Source: Nephrocerus scutellatus (lineage: Eukaryota; Arthropoda; Insecta; Diptera; Pipunculidae). Taken from it: a stretch of 64,000 nt of DNA. A model generated the notes under the pieces. That model was not told the origin of the DNA. It saw only the letters and a list, made by a program, of their open reading frames with translations, and ran no database searches. Both the position numbers and the translations under genes were made by a program. Numbering within the stretch: the stretch's first letter is position 1; the number at the start of each line of letters is the position of its first letter. Shown one piece after another: positions 53,183 to 63,491 of the stretch. Location of the stretch: positions 64,575,016-64,639,015 of the forward strand of contig OX352763.1 of assembly GCA_947095585.1 (NCBI GenBank). The letters run 5' to 3'.

Positions 53183-54877
53183 CGGAATGTAGGACTAATA
53201 TGTGACTATAAGAATTGTTCCTATGGAAATTCTGGGATCTGGCCATTAGCGTTTGGGATTTTTGGAACCAAGCCATTTCTCAAGGGATTCGTATGAAACT
53301 CGGAATGTAGGACAAATATGTGACTATAAGACTTGTTCCTATGGAAATTCTGGGATCTGGCCGATAGGGTCTGGGATTTTTGGAACCAAGCCATTTCTCA
53401 AGGGATTCGTATGAAACTCGGAATGTAGGACAAATATGTGACTATAAGACTTGTTCCTATGGAAATTCTGGGATCTGTCCAATAGGGTCTGGGATTTTTG
53501 GAACCAAGCCATTTCTCAAGGGATTCGTATGAAACTCGGAATGTAGGACTAATATGTGACTATAAGACTTGTTCCTATGAATATTCTGTGATCTGGCCAA
53601 TAGGGTCTGGGATTTTTGGAACAAAGCCATTTCTCAAGGGATTCGTATGAAACTCGGAATGTAGGACTAATATGTGACTATAAGACTTGTTCCTATGGAA
53701 ATTCTGGGATCTGGCCAATAGGGTCTGGGATTTTTGGAACAAAGCCATTTCTCAAGGGATTCGTATGAAACTCGGAATGTAGGACTAATATGTAACTATA
53801 AGACTTGTTTCTATGGAAATTCTGGTATCTGGCCAATAGGGTCTGGGATTTCTGGAACCAAGCCATTTCTCAAGGGATTTGTATCAAACTCGGAATGTAG
53901 GACTAATATGTGACTATAAGACTTGTTCCTATTGAAATTCTGGGATCTGGCAAATAGGGTCTGGGATTTTTGGAACCAAGCCATTTCTCAAGGGATTCGT
54001 ATGAAACTCGGAATGCAGGACTAATATGTGACTATAAGACTTGTTCCTATGGAAATTCTGGGATCTGGCCAACAGGGTCTGGGATTTTTGGAACCAAGCC
54101 ATTTTTCAAGGGATTCGTATGAAACTCGGAATGTAGGATTAATATGTGACTATAAGACTTGTTCCTATGGAAATTCTGGGATCTGGCCAATAGGGTATGG
54201 GATTTTTGGAACCAAGCCATTACTCAAGGGATTCGTATGAAACTCGGAATGTAGGACTAATATGTGACTATAAGACTTGTTCCTATTGAAATTCTGGGAT
54301 ATGGCCAATAGGGTCTGGGATTTTTGGAACAAAGCCATTTCTCAAGGGATTCGTATGAAACTCGGAATGTAGGACTAATATGTAACTATAAGACTTGTTC
54401 CTATGGAAATTTTGGGATCTGGCCAATAGGGTCTGGGATTTTTGGAACAAAGCAATTTCTCAAGGGATTCGTATGAAACTCGGAATGTAGGACTAATATG
54501 TGACTATAAGAATTGTTCCTATGGAAATTCTGGGATCTGGCCATTAGGGTTTGGGATTTTTGGAACCAAGCCATTTCTCAAGGGATTCGTATGAAACTCG
54601 GAATGTAGGACAAATATGTGACTATAAGACTTGTTCCTATGGAAATTCTGGGATCTGGCCGATAGGATCTGGGATTTTTGGAACCAAGCCATTTCTCAAG
54701 GGATTCGTATGAAACTCGGAATGTAGGACAAATATGTGACTATAAGACTTGTTCCTATGGAAATTCTGGGATCTGGCCAATACGGTCTGGGATTTTTGGA
54801 ACCAAGCCATTTCTCAAGGGATTCGTATGAAACTCGGAATGAAGGACTAATATGTGACTATAAGACTTGTTCCTATG
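53183..54877. repeat. Satellite tandem duplication D, copy 2
   Basis: Partner of 51295-52989. Differences are few (for example gtgact versus gtaact at 54383). It diverges where cctatgaaaatt becomes cctatggaaatt. Confidence 0.88.
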
Positions 54878-57800
54878 GAAATTCTGGGATCTGGCCAATA
54901 GGGTCTGGGATTTTTGGAACCAAGCCATTTCTCAAGGGATTCGTATGAAACTCGGAATGTAGGACTAATATGTAACTATAAGACTTGTTTCTATGGAAAT
55001 TCTGGGATCTGGCCAATAGGGTCTGGGATTTCTGGAACCAAGCCATTTCTCAAGGGATTTGTGTCAAACTCGGAATGTAGGACTAATATGTGACTATAAG
55101 ACTTGTTCCTATTGAAATTCTGGGATCTGGCAAATAGGGTCTGGGATTTTTGGAACCAAGCCATTTCTCAAGGGATTCGTATGAAACTCGGAATGCAGGA
55201 CTAATATGTGACTATAAGACTTGTTCCTATGGAAATTCTGGGATCTGGCCAACAGGGTCTGGGATTTTTGGAACCAAGCCATTTCTCAAGGGATTCGTAT
55301 GAAACTCGGAATGTAGGACTAATATGTGACTATAAGACTTGTTCCTATAGAAATTCTGGGATCTGGCCAACAGGGTCTGGGATTTTTGGAACATAGCCAT
55401 TTCTCAAGGGATTTCTATGAAACTCGGAATGTAGGACTAATGTGTGACTATAAGACTTGTTCCTATGGAAATTCTGGGATCTGGCCAATAGGGTCTGGGA
55501 TTTTTGGAACCAAGCCATTTCTCAAGGGATTCGTATGAAACTCGGAATGTAGCACTAATATGTGACTATAAGACTTGTTCCTATGGAAATTTTGGGATCT
55601 GGCCCATAGGGTCTGGGATTTTTGAAACCAAGCCATTTCCCAAGGGATTCGTATGAAACTCGGAATGTAGGACTAATATGTGTCTATAAGACTTGTTCCT
55701 ATGGAAATTCTGGGATCTGGCCAATAGGGTCTGGGATTTTTGGAACAAAGCCATTTCTCAAGGGATTCGTATGAAACTCGGAATGTAGGACTAATATGTG
55801 ACTATAAGACTTGTTCCTATGGAAATTCTGGGATCTGGCCAATAGGGTATGGGATTTTTGAAACCAAGCCATTTCTCAAGGGATTCGTATGAAACTCGGA
55901 ATGTAGGACTAATATGTAACTATAAGACTTGTTCCTATGGAAATTCTGGGATTTGGCCAATAGGGTATGGGATTTTTGGAACCAAGCCATTTCTCAAGGG
56001 ATTCGTATGAAACTCGGAATGTAGGACTAATATGTGACTATAAGACTTGTTCCTATGGAAATTCTGGGATCGGGCCAACAGGGTCTGGGATTTTTGGAAC
56101 CAAGCCATTTCTCAAGGGATTCGTATGAAACTCGGAATGTAGGACTAATATGTGACTATAAGACTTGTTCCTATTGAAATTCTGGGATCTGGCCAATAGG
56201 GTCTGGGATTTTGGGAACCAAGCCATTTCTCAAGGGATTCGTATGAAACTCGGAATGTAGGACTAATATGTGACTATAAGACTTGTTCCTATGGAAATTC
56301 TGGGATCTGGCCAATAGGGTATGGGATTTTTGGAACCAAGCCATTTCTCAAGGGATTCGTATGAAAGTCGGAATGTAGGACAAATATGTGACTATAAGAC
56401 TTGTTCCTATGGAAATTCTGGGATCTGGCCAATAGGGTCTGGGATTTTTGGAACAAAGCTATTTCTCAAGGGATTCGTATGAAACTCGGAATGTAGGACT
56501 AATATGTGACTATAAGACTTGTTCCTATGGAAATTCTGGGATCTGGCCAATAGGGTCTGGGATTTTTTAAACCAAGCCATTTTTCAAGGGATTCGTATGA
56601 AACTCGGAATGTAGGACTAATATGTAACTATAAGACTTGCTCCCATGGAAATTCTGGGATCTGGCCAATAGGGTCTGGGATTTCTGGAACCAAGCCATTT
56701 CTCAAGGGATTCGTATCAAACTCGGAATGTAGGACTAATATGTGACTATAAGACTTGCTCCTATTGAAATTCTGGGATCTGGCCAATAGGGTCTGGGATT
56801 TTTGGAACCAAGCCATTTCTCAAGGGATTCGTATGAAACTCGGAATGTAGGACTAATATGTGACTATAAGACTTTTTCCTATGGAAATTCTGGGATCTGG
56901 CCAACAGGGTCTGGGATTTTTGGAACCAAGCCATTTCTCAAGGGATTCGTATGAAACTCGGAATGTAGGACTAATATGTGTCTATAAGACTTGTTCCTAT
57001 TGAAATTCTGGGATCTGGCCAATAGGGTCTGGGATTTTTGGAACAAAGCCATTTCTCAAGGGATTCCTATGAAACTCGGAATGTAGGACTAATATGTGAT
57101 TATAAGACTTGTTCCTATGGAAATTCTGGGATCTGGCCAATAGGGTCTGGGATTTTTGGAACCAAGCCATTTCTCAAGGGATTCGTAATGAACTCGGAAT
57201 GTAGGACTAATATGTGACTATAAGACTTGTTCCTATGGAAATTCTGGGATATGGCCAATAGGGTATGGGATTTTTGGAACCAAGCCATTTCTCAAGGGAC
57301 TCGTATGAAAGTCGGAATGTAGGACTAATATGTGACTATAAGACTTGTTCCTATTGAAATTCTGGGATTTGGCCAATAGGGTCTGGGATTTTTGGAACAA
57401 AGCCATTTCTCAAGGGATTCGTATGAAACTCGGAATGTAGGACTAATATGTGACTATAAGACTTGTTCCTATGGAAATTTTGGGATCTGGCCAATAGGGT
57501 CTGGGATTTTTGGAACAAAGCCATTTCTCAAGGGATTCGTATGAAACTCGGAATGTAGGACTAATATGTGGCTATAAGAATTGTTCCTATCGAAATTCTG
57601 GGATCTGGCCAATAGGGTCTGGGATTTTTGGAACCAAGCCATTTCGCAAGGGATTTGTAATGAAACTCGGAATGTAGGACTAATATGTGACTATAAGACT
57701 TGTTCCTATGAAAATTCTGGGATCTGGCCAATAGGGTCTGGGATTTTTGGAACAAAGCCATTTCTCAAGGGATTCGTATGAAACTCGGAATGTAGGACTA

Positions 57801-59299
57801 ATATGTGACTATAAGACTTGTTCCTATGGAAATTCTGGGATCTGGCCAATAGGGTATGGAATTTTTGGAACCAAGCCATTTCTCAAGGGATTCGTATGAA
57901 ACTCGGAATGTAGGACTAATATGTGACTATAAGACTTGTTCCTATGGAAATTCTGGGATCTGGCCAATAGGGTCTGGGATTTTTGGGACCAAGCCATTTC
58001 TCAAGGGATTCGTATGAAACTCGGAATGTAGGACTAATATGTGACTAAAAGACTTGTTCCTATGGAATTTCTGGTATCTGGCCAATAGGGTCTGGGATTT
58101 TTGGAACCAAGCCATTTCTCAAGGGACTCGTATGAAACTCGGAATGTAGGACTAATATGTGACTATAAGACTTATTCCTATGGAAATTCTGGGATCTGGC
58201 CAATAAGTCTGGGATTTTTGGAACCAAGCCATTTCTCAAGGGATTCGTATGAAACTCGGAATGTAGGACTAATATGTGACTATAAGACTTGTTCCTATGG
58301 AAATTCTCGGATATGGCCAATAGGGTCTGGGATTTTTGGAACCAAGCCTTTTCTCAAGGGATTCGTATGTAACTCGGAATGTAGGACTAATATGTGACTA
58401 TAAGACTTGTTCCTATGGAAATTCTGGGATCTGGCCAATAGGGTCTGGGATTTTTGGAACCAAGCCATTTCTCAAGGAATTCGTATGAGACTGGGAATGT
58501 AGGACTAATATGTGACTATAAGACTTGTTCCTATGGAAATTCTGGGATCTGGCCAATAGGGTCTGGGATTTTTGGAACCAAGCCATTTCTCAAGGGATTC
58601 GTATGAAACTCGAAATGTAGGACTAATATGTGACTATAAGACTTGTTCCTATGGAAATTCTGGGATCTGGCCAATAGGGTCTGGGATTTTTGGAACCAAG
58701 CCATTTCTCAAGGGAATCGTATGAAACTCGGAATGTAGGACTAATATGTGACTATAAGACTTGTTCCTATGGAAATTCTGGGATCTGGCCAATAGGGCCT
58801 GGGATTTTTGGAACCAAGCCATTTCTCAAGGGATTCGTATGAAACTCGGAATGTAGGACTAATATGTGACTATAAGACTTGTTCCTATGGAAATTCTGGG
58901 ATCTGGCCAAAAGGGTCTGGGATTTTTGGAACCAAGCCATTTCTCAAGGGATTCGTATGAAACTCGGAATGTAGGACTAATGTGTTACTATAAGACTTGT
59001 TCCTATTAAAATTCTGGGATCTGGCCGATAGGGTCTGCGATTTTTGGAACCAAGCCATTTCTTATTGGATTCGAATGAAACTCGGAATGTAGGACTAATA
59101 TGTGACTATAAGACTTGTTCCTATGGAAATTATGGGATCTGGCCAATAGGGTCTGGGATTTTTGGAACCAAGCCATTTCTCAAGGGATTCGTATGAAAGT
59201 CGGAATGTAGGACAAATATGTGACTATAAGACTTGTTCCTATGGAAATTCTGGGATCTGGCCAATAGGGTCTGGGATTTTTGGAACAAAGCTATTTCTC

Positions 59300-59430
59300 A
59301 AGGGATTCGTATGAAACTCGGAATGCAGGACTAGTATGCGGCTATAAGACTTCTTCCTATAGGAATTCTGGATTACGATCATTATGGTCTGGAATTTCGG
59401 GAACTAAGCAATTTCTCAAGCGACTCGTGC
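59300..59430. repeat. Degenerate terminal monomer at right array edge
   Basis: The last unit carries many scattered changes (gactagtatgcggct, cttcttcctatagg, ggattacgatcattatgg, ggaatttcgggaactaagcaa, caagcgactcgtgc) and then loses homology. The left edge unit at 4138 is close to consensus. Confidence 0.85.
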
Positions 59431-59570
59431 TTAATCTTAATCTTAATGACTTAATTTAATCGTAATATTGGCCATAACGTCAAAGAATTTCACACCAACC
59501 GCGCGTAAAGATTACACGCACATATTTTTTTAACAGCTCTTACTTCTCCTACTACTATCGACGCAACTGC

Positions 59571-59700
59571 ATTACTATGTTTGTGCAGTGATATGATATA
59601 TTTAATATGTACCCACCTCACAATAAATTGTTATGAACATTTAAATCAGCTTATAAATTATTTATTCGTTGTATGTGATGTGATTGATGATCATGTATGT
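59571..59700. repeat. Diverged interspersed repeat, copy 1
   Basis: Shares attactNtgtttgNgcagtgatatg, ggttatgaacatt-like and gcttataaat...gtgatgtgat with 60574-60693, about 1003 bp downstream, with many substitutions and small indels. The family is not recognised. Confidence 0.65.
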
Positions 59701-60134
59701 GGTTTCAATAACATACAATCAAGCAGAGCAGAACGAAACAAACATATGCAGTAGTAGGCTGCGGTCAAGAATTCAGCCGCTGCGCAGTTTATGCTGCATG
59801 TTGGTCAAAAATTCAGTTTTCAACCAATGCATTAAAGAAAAATCGACTGCGCAGTTTACGCAGCTACTTAAAATTGGATGCAAATAGCAAAATGTAAATG
59901 TGAAATTTTTGCCCTACAAGCAGACTGTAAGTCGGTTCAAAATATAGCCGCAATTTCGTGCATACCGACTGCCTGCCATTTTTTTGTGCAGCACAAGCTG
60001 CGAAGATTCTTAATTCTTTACCGCAGCAGTAGTGATAGTATAGTCTCTGTTTATTTTGTATAGGTCCTCTGCTCTGCTCGATACAGTGCTCTCGTGACGT
60101 GCAGAAAAACAAAACTACCATAAGTTACAAAAAA

Positions 60135-60287
60135 GAGGCAATGAAAACCTTTAAGCTTCCTTGCAACTATTTACTTTTCTTTTCGCTTATCTTATCCTTA
60201 GTCATGTTTACATTAACTAGAGTAAATAACTCTTCGATCAATTACAGAAGAGAGAGAACAATGCAAAAGAAATTTAATGATGAATAA
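60135..60287 (+). CDS. Short ORF with signal-peptide-like N-terminus, uncertain gene
   Basis: Fifty codons from ATG at 60141 or the upstream frame start at 60099. The peptide starts MKTFKLPCNYLLFFSLILSL, a basic residue then a strong hydrophobic core, followed by a polar, Arg/Lys-rich tail (YRRERTMQKKFNDE) and a stop. This could be a small secreted peptide or a single-pass membrane peptide, or just chance in AT-rich DNA. The context gaggcaATGaaa is acceptable for initiation. The last 21 codons are repeated 154 bp downstream, without the hydrophobic part, as NNSMIYYRRERTMQKKFNHE and a stop. Coding and non-coding parts of the duplicate have diverged similarly, which argues against strong selection. 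No family recognised. Confidence 0.25.
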   Translation, partial: EAMKTFKLPCNYLLFFSLILSLVMFTLTRVNNSSINYRRERTMQKKFNDE

Positions 60288-60320
60288 TTGGCCTGCATGT
60301 ATCAAAGCGAAATTCTTCTC
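60225..60320. repeat. 96-bp direct repeat, copy 1
   Basis: About 90% identical to 60379-60473 (offset 154 bp). It covers the 3' end of the short ORF and the following gaataattggcctgcatg...caaagcg segment. Confidence 0.88.
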
Positions 60321-60378
60321 TCTTCAATTTCATTTCTCTTAAAATTTATTTTAAAATTACTCAATTTTTTATATATTG

Positions 60379-60473
60379 AATAACTCTATGATCTATTACA
60401 GAAGGGAGAGAACCATGCAAAAGAAATTTAATCACGAATAATTGGCCTGCATGTTTCAAAGCGACATTCTTAG
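60379..60473. repeat. 96-bp direct repeat, copy 2
   Basis: Partner of 60225-60320. It keeps a 20-codon frame ending in the same stop but has no hydrophobic leader upstream. Confidence 0.88.
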
Positions 60474-60573
60474 CATACCATTTCGATGCATTGTTTAGTG
60501 CTGCTCACTTCTCTTCTCTTCAAATTTAATATAAAACAACTCAAATTTTTTTTTGAGTTGAAACCAAAAGCTG

Positions 60574-60693
60574 ATTACTCTGTTTGGGCAGTGATATGCA
60601 ATATGCAGCCACTTCACAGTTAGTGGTTATGAACATTAAAATTCGCTTATAAATAATTTAAATATAATGTGATGTGATGATGATGTATGTGAT
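60574..60693. repeat. Diverged interspersed repeat, copy 2
   Basis: Partner of 59571-59700 in the same orientation. Confidence 0.65.
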
Positions 60694-61426
60694 GAGCTAC
60701 GGTGCAAGTTGTAGGACTTGTATTTAGTATAGAAAATTTTTTAATATATACGTCCGTGTTTATGTCCCACAGACAACAAGATCTTTGTTTTCTTTTCTTT
60801 CGTCCCGGACAGACGTTGTCACGCTCAAAACCCACGGCCGTATCCTCGACACAGCCTACTCTGCTCTTTTTATTGACTATCGAAAGTATTTGAAACAAAC
60901 GACAACAAGTTACTACACTATCTACTTCAATTAAAAAATGTTATTAGAGAAATATAAAGTATATTCTTCACACGTAATGTCGTGGATATGGGATTACTAA
61001 GGATGCCTCCTTGACAGAGCGTGATGTCGTGGCGGTTTGTTTTCATAGCTTTATGGAATTATAAAATCATTTTTAATTTGTGTTAGGTTATATAAGTATT
61101 TAATTTACTCTTTAACCATTAATTCGAGGACTTAAAAAATATTTCGCAGCGTTGAGCTTCAGCGGGAATGCAAGAACTCTTAAAATATTAAGTAGTTGAC
61201 TTGGGTAGGAACTCAGATAGAATCGTCTTTAGTCGAGCTGCGTGCCCCTCTATAATCTTTCCGTTGCTACAAACTATAGGGAAACCGTTGTTGCTATGCG
61301 GCGTGGCTTCACGTTAGTTTGTCGTTATTGGTTGTGTTTGTTGTTGCTTTCTTAGAGTTTGTTGTTGTTTCGGGGATTTTTAAATAAATTCTGAATATGT
61401 TCGTGGCAATATACATGATGCACGTA

Positions 61427-61490
61427 TTACAATATACATGTTTCAATTATTACAATATACATGTTTCGCATATTGTAATATGCATGTCCT
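61427..61490. repeat. ATTACAATATACATG repeats with inverted repeat
   Basis: Two to three near copies of ttacaatatacatgtttc. An 11-bp hairpin is formed by 61448-61458 and 61470-61480 (tattacaatat-type arms). Confidence 0.7.
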
Positions 61491-61574
61491 CATTTGCATG
61501 TTTTCTTAGTTTGCCATACGCATGTTGTACTCATGTTGAATTATTTGCTGATTTTAACAATTTTACGCTTATAA

Positions 61575-63058
61575 ATTCCAGACATTGTAAGTCATAACGC
61601 TAATACCCTTGACTTGTTTCTTACTTTTCGTCCTAACAAATACACCGTCAGTGTATTATCACCTCTTCTCTTCAGACCATTGTGTGGTATCAGCTATTTT
61701 TATTGTCGACGCACACAGTTAAAGAGAAAACTCCTAAAAGAAAAGTATGGCTACACGAGAAAGCCTCTAAACTGGCCACTTATTGCCAAAAGTGGCGTGG
61801 ATGACATTTCTAATACCATCACAAACATAATCCAGGAGGGTATCCCTTCCAGGACAAAGTGTATTAAACCAAAGAAAATGCTTGGTATGATTTAAGCTGC
61901 AAAAAGGCTTATAGGAACCGGGAGGTATGCTTCCGGTTATATAAACAAACACTTACTATCGAAAACCGAAGCAAATTTATACGAGTCAGAAATGATTGCA
62001 ATTCCTACCTTAGACGTGTAAAATTCGACTATGACCAGAAACTGAGGCAAAAAATACTTCAATGTCCCAAAGGAAAAAAAATGTTTGCTCATTCGTGAAA
62101 CGAATTAAAAATGCTGCCTCGTCTTCAATCACAACGCTCATTCACAATGACATTCCATTTGTCAGCTCTATAGACAAGGCCAATTTGCTTCCTTCACATT
62201 TCGTAGCTAACACATATCGCGTTATCGCCGCCTGTACTTTCAAGTGTCGAATCCTCTATGGGACAAATTTACTTTCGTACTCGGCAAGTGGCTAGAGTAT
62301 TAAATGATCTCAACATTCATAAATATTCTAGGCTTGATGGTATACCCACTATATTTTCGAAGAGGTGTTCTTCAACGTTGGCATTGCCACTGCGCAGGCT
62401 TTTTTATTTATCTTATTTTTCTGGAGTCTTCCCAAGGAATTTGCAACAAGCATTTGTCCAGCCTGTTCCTAAAAAAGGTGAACCGTCATCTCTTTCCTCG
62501 TACCGATCCATTGCGCTAACATCCATAATTTCTTCAATGGAACATGGAAATGCTGATGCATGCAATACCTTGAATGACGTGAAATCCATAGCGACCTTCA
62601 GTACGGTCGAAGGCAACGTTCTACAATTGATTTGATGGCGTATCTCACCGAAAAGTGTAACCTTTCTATTAACAAATTTGTTGAAAGTAAAGTTGTTGCA
62701 CTCGATATTTCCAAGGCATTTGACAGAGTCTGGCATCAAGCTCTTTTGTCGAAAATGAATACATATGAAATTGATAAGACCCTGCCTAGTAACTACCTTT
62801 CTGACCGTTCAATTCAGGTCGTATTGGACGGTTTTAAATCCAGTGTTTACCACGTAAACGACGGTATACCACAATGCTCTGTTTTGTCTCCGACAACCTT
62901 TCTCATTTTCATTAATGATCTTCTATCCGCTACTTCTAATCCAATTCATTCTTTCGCTGACGACAGCTTTTTTAGCTTTTCATATGAATTCTCGCTTTCT
63001 GCACGTCCCTCTTCATCCTAAGTAGAAATTGAACCTTTCTGACCTTGACAGCATAATT
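61575..63058 (+). pseudogene. Non-LTR retrotransposon (LINE, Jockey/CR1-like group) ORF2 remnant with frameshifts
   Basis: Homology is spread over several frames. It begins with an endonuclease C-terminus (ANTLDLFLTFRPNKYTVSVL, 61599 on). The EN-RT linker follows, with CKKAYRNREVCFRLYK near 61898 in another frame and continuing near 62062. Then come RT fingers (VFPRNLQQAFVQPVPKKG and SYRSIALTS, 62258-62530), then QYGRRQRSTIDLMAYL (62599), motif A ALDISKAFDRVWH, motif B GIPQCSVLSP and motif C FADDS (to about 62980). At least four frame changes and an in-frame stop at 61893-61895 make it non-functional. The motif-B glycine is replaced by cysteine. The 5' EN part is missing and the 3' part stops at the SINE. 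Clade assignment is tentative. Confidence 0.85.
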
Positions 63059-63231
63059 TTATTTTTTGTTTCATTTTTCATGCCGGATCCGAACGCGAAT
63101 TGTGAAGCTTTCCGTGACTCTAGGACGTTTGTCAGACTTTCGCGAGTGAAATTATTTTGGTGTTACTGGGATTCGAACCACGAACCTCCTGGTCAGAAAG
63201 CCATGCTCTTATCGACTGAGCCACGGCATCC
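63055..63231 (-). mobile_element. tRNA-derived SINE (tRNA-Arg(UCU)-like head)
   Basis: The 73-nt head (63159-63231) has a pol III A box TGGCTCAGTCGA (63212-63223) and a perfect B box GGTTCGAATCC (63169-63179). The D stem GCTC/GAGC pairs. The anticodon arm resembles TGGCTTCTGACCA of tRNA-Arg(UCU) but has an extra T, giving an 8-nt loop. Acceptor and T stems mispair, so it is not a working tRNA. On the minus strand it continues about 80 bp and ends in an A-rich tail (63054-63079). No clear target-site duplication was seen. Confidence 0.72.
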
Positions 63232-63491
63232 TTACAAGATATATTTTCCCCCTAAACTTGAATACAACTATTATTAATTTCGTAAGTCTCTTAATACATT
63301 TTATTTAATTGTATTGCTTATTTACAGATTTTATTTAATCGTTTTTTAATTTTAAAAAATAATAATATTTGCCAATATTTCGGTCTTGCTTGAAATTAAT
63401 GAAAATTTTAAATTATTGATTTTTGTCGTTATATTTGACCGAATTATAAAATTAAACAAATATGAAAATTTTGCTATAGCAAATTACAGTG
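63232..63491. other. AT-rich non-coding spacer
   Basis: Very AT-rich DNA between the SINE and the poly(T) of the next LINE. No ORF, RNA gene or repeat unit recognised. The preceding LINE does not visibly resume here. Confidence 0.6.

Larger units (their letters stand above)
4138..59430. repeat. 118-bp satellite DNA array, about 468 monomers, head to tail
   Basis: Uninterrupted tandem array of a 118-bp monomer (about 42% GC), starting ccaagccatttctcaaggga and ending tctgggatttttggaa. All copies are in the same orientation and no transposon interrupts it. Most copies differ at a few diagnostic sites: ggaacc/ggaaca/ttgaaacc, ttcg/ttcc, tatgaa/tatcaa, actcgg/attcgg/agtcgg, ggactaat/ggacaaat, gtgact/gtaact/ctgact/gtgtct, tatgg/tattg, ccaata/ccaaca/ccgata/ccatta, and tctggg/tcttgg/tatggg/tttggg. 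Because 118 is not a multiple of 3, no reading frame is kept from unit to unit; the many 60-98 codon ORFs are chance products. The left edge is abrupt; the last units at the right edge decay. The role is unknown; a pericentromeric or other heterochromatic satellite is the natural reading. Confidence 0.98.
59431..61574. other. AT-rich intergenic DNA right of the satellite
   Basis: I see no confirmed gene. It contains two pairs of diverged direct repeats (59571/60574 and 60225/60379), a short ORF with a hydrophobic N-terminus (60135-60287), small repeats of ggtcaaRaattcag and ctgcgcagttta near 59763-59865, and a TTACAATATACATGTTTC repeat with a hairpin near 61430-61480. TGTTGTTG-rich sequence at 61310-61375 recalls some LINE 5' UTRs but is not diagnostic. 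Confidence 0.6.

Noticed and set aside
9976..58397. Dozens of ORFs of 60-98 codons in the satellite, on both strands, with similar proteins
   Set aside because: They are the monomer read across 1.5 to 2.5 units. The 118-bp period shifts the frame each unit, start and stop arise from the same repeat positions, and there are no promoter or codon signals.
4138..59430. CRISPR array or other prokaryotic repeat-spacer system
   Set aside because: Units are contiguous without unique spacers, far longer than CRISPR repeats, and flanked by eukaryotic retrotransposons.
4138..59430. STAT-like dyad ttcctatggaa in each monomer
   Set aside because: Half-sites are 5 bases apart, where STAT sites need 3 or 4; it is an incidental dyad.
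59684..60121. Three short overlapping ORFs right of the array
   Set aside because: They overlap each other on both strands, include small local repeats, and show no domain.
60647..60898. 83-codon minus-strand ORF with several cysteines
   Set aside because: No signal, domain or codon evidence; it partly overlaps the diverged direct repeat at its 3' end.
4068..61232. Shared 14-mer agaatcgtctttag in both satellite flanks (4068-4081 and 61219-61232), possibly a once-continuous target
   Set aside because: Homology does not extend on either side, and one such match between two 4-kb flanks is not very unlikely by chance.
63159..63231. Functional tRNA-Arg gene
   Set aside because: The anticodon loop has 8 nt, and the acceptor and T stems mispair. 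A SINE head fits better.
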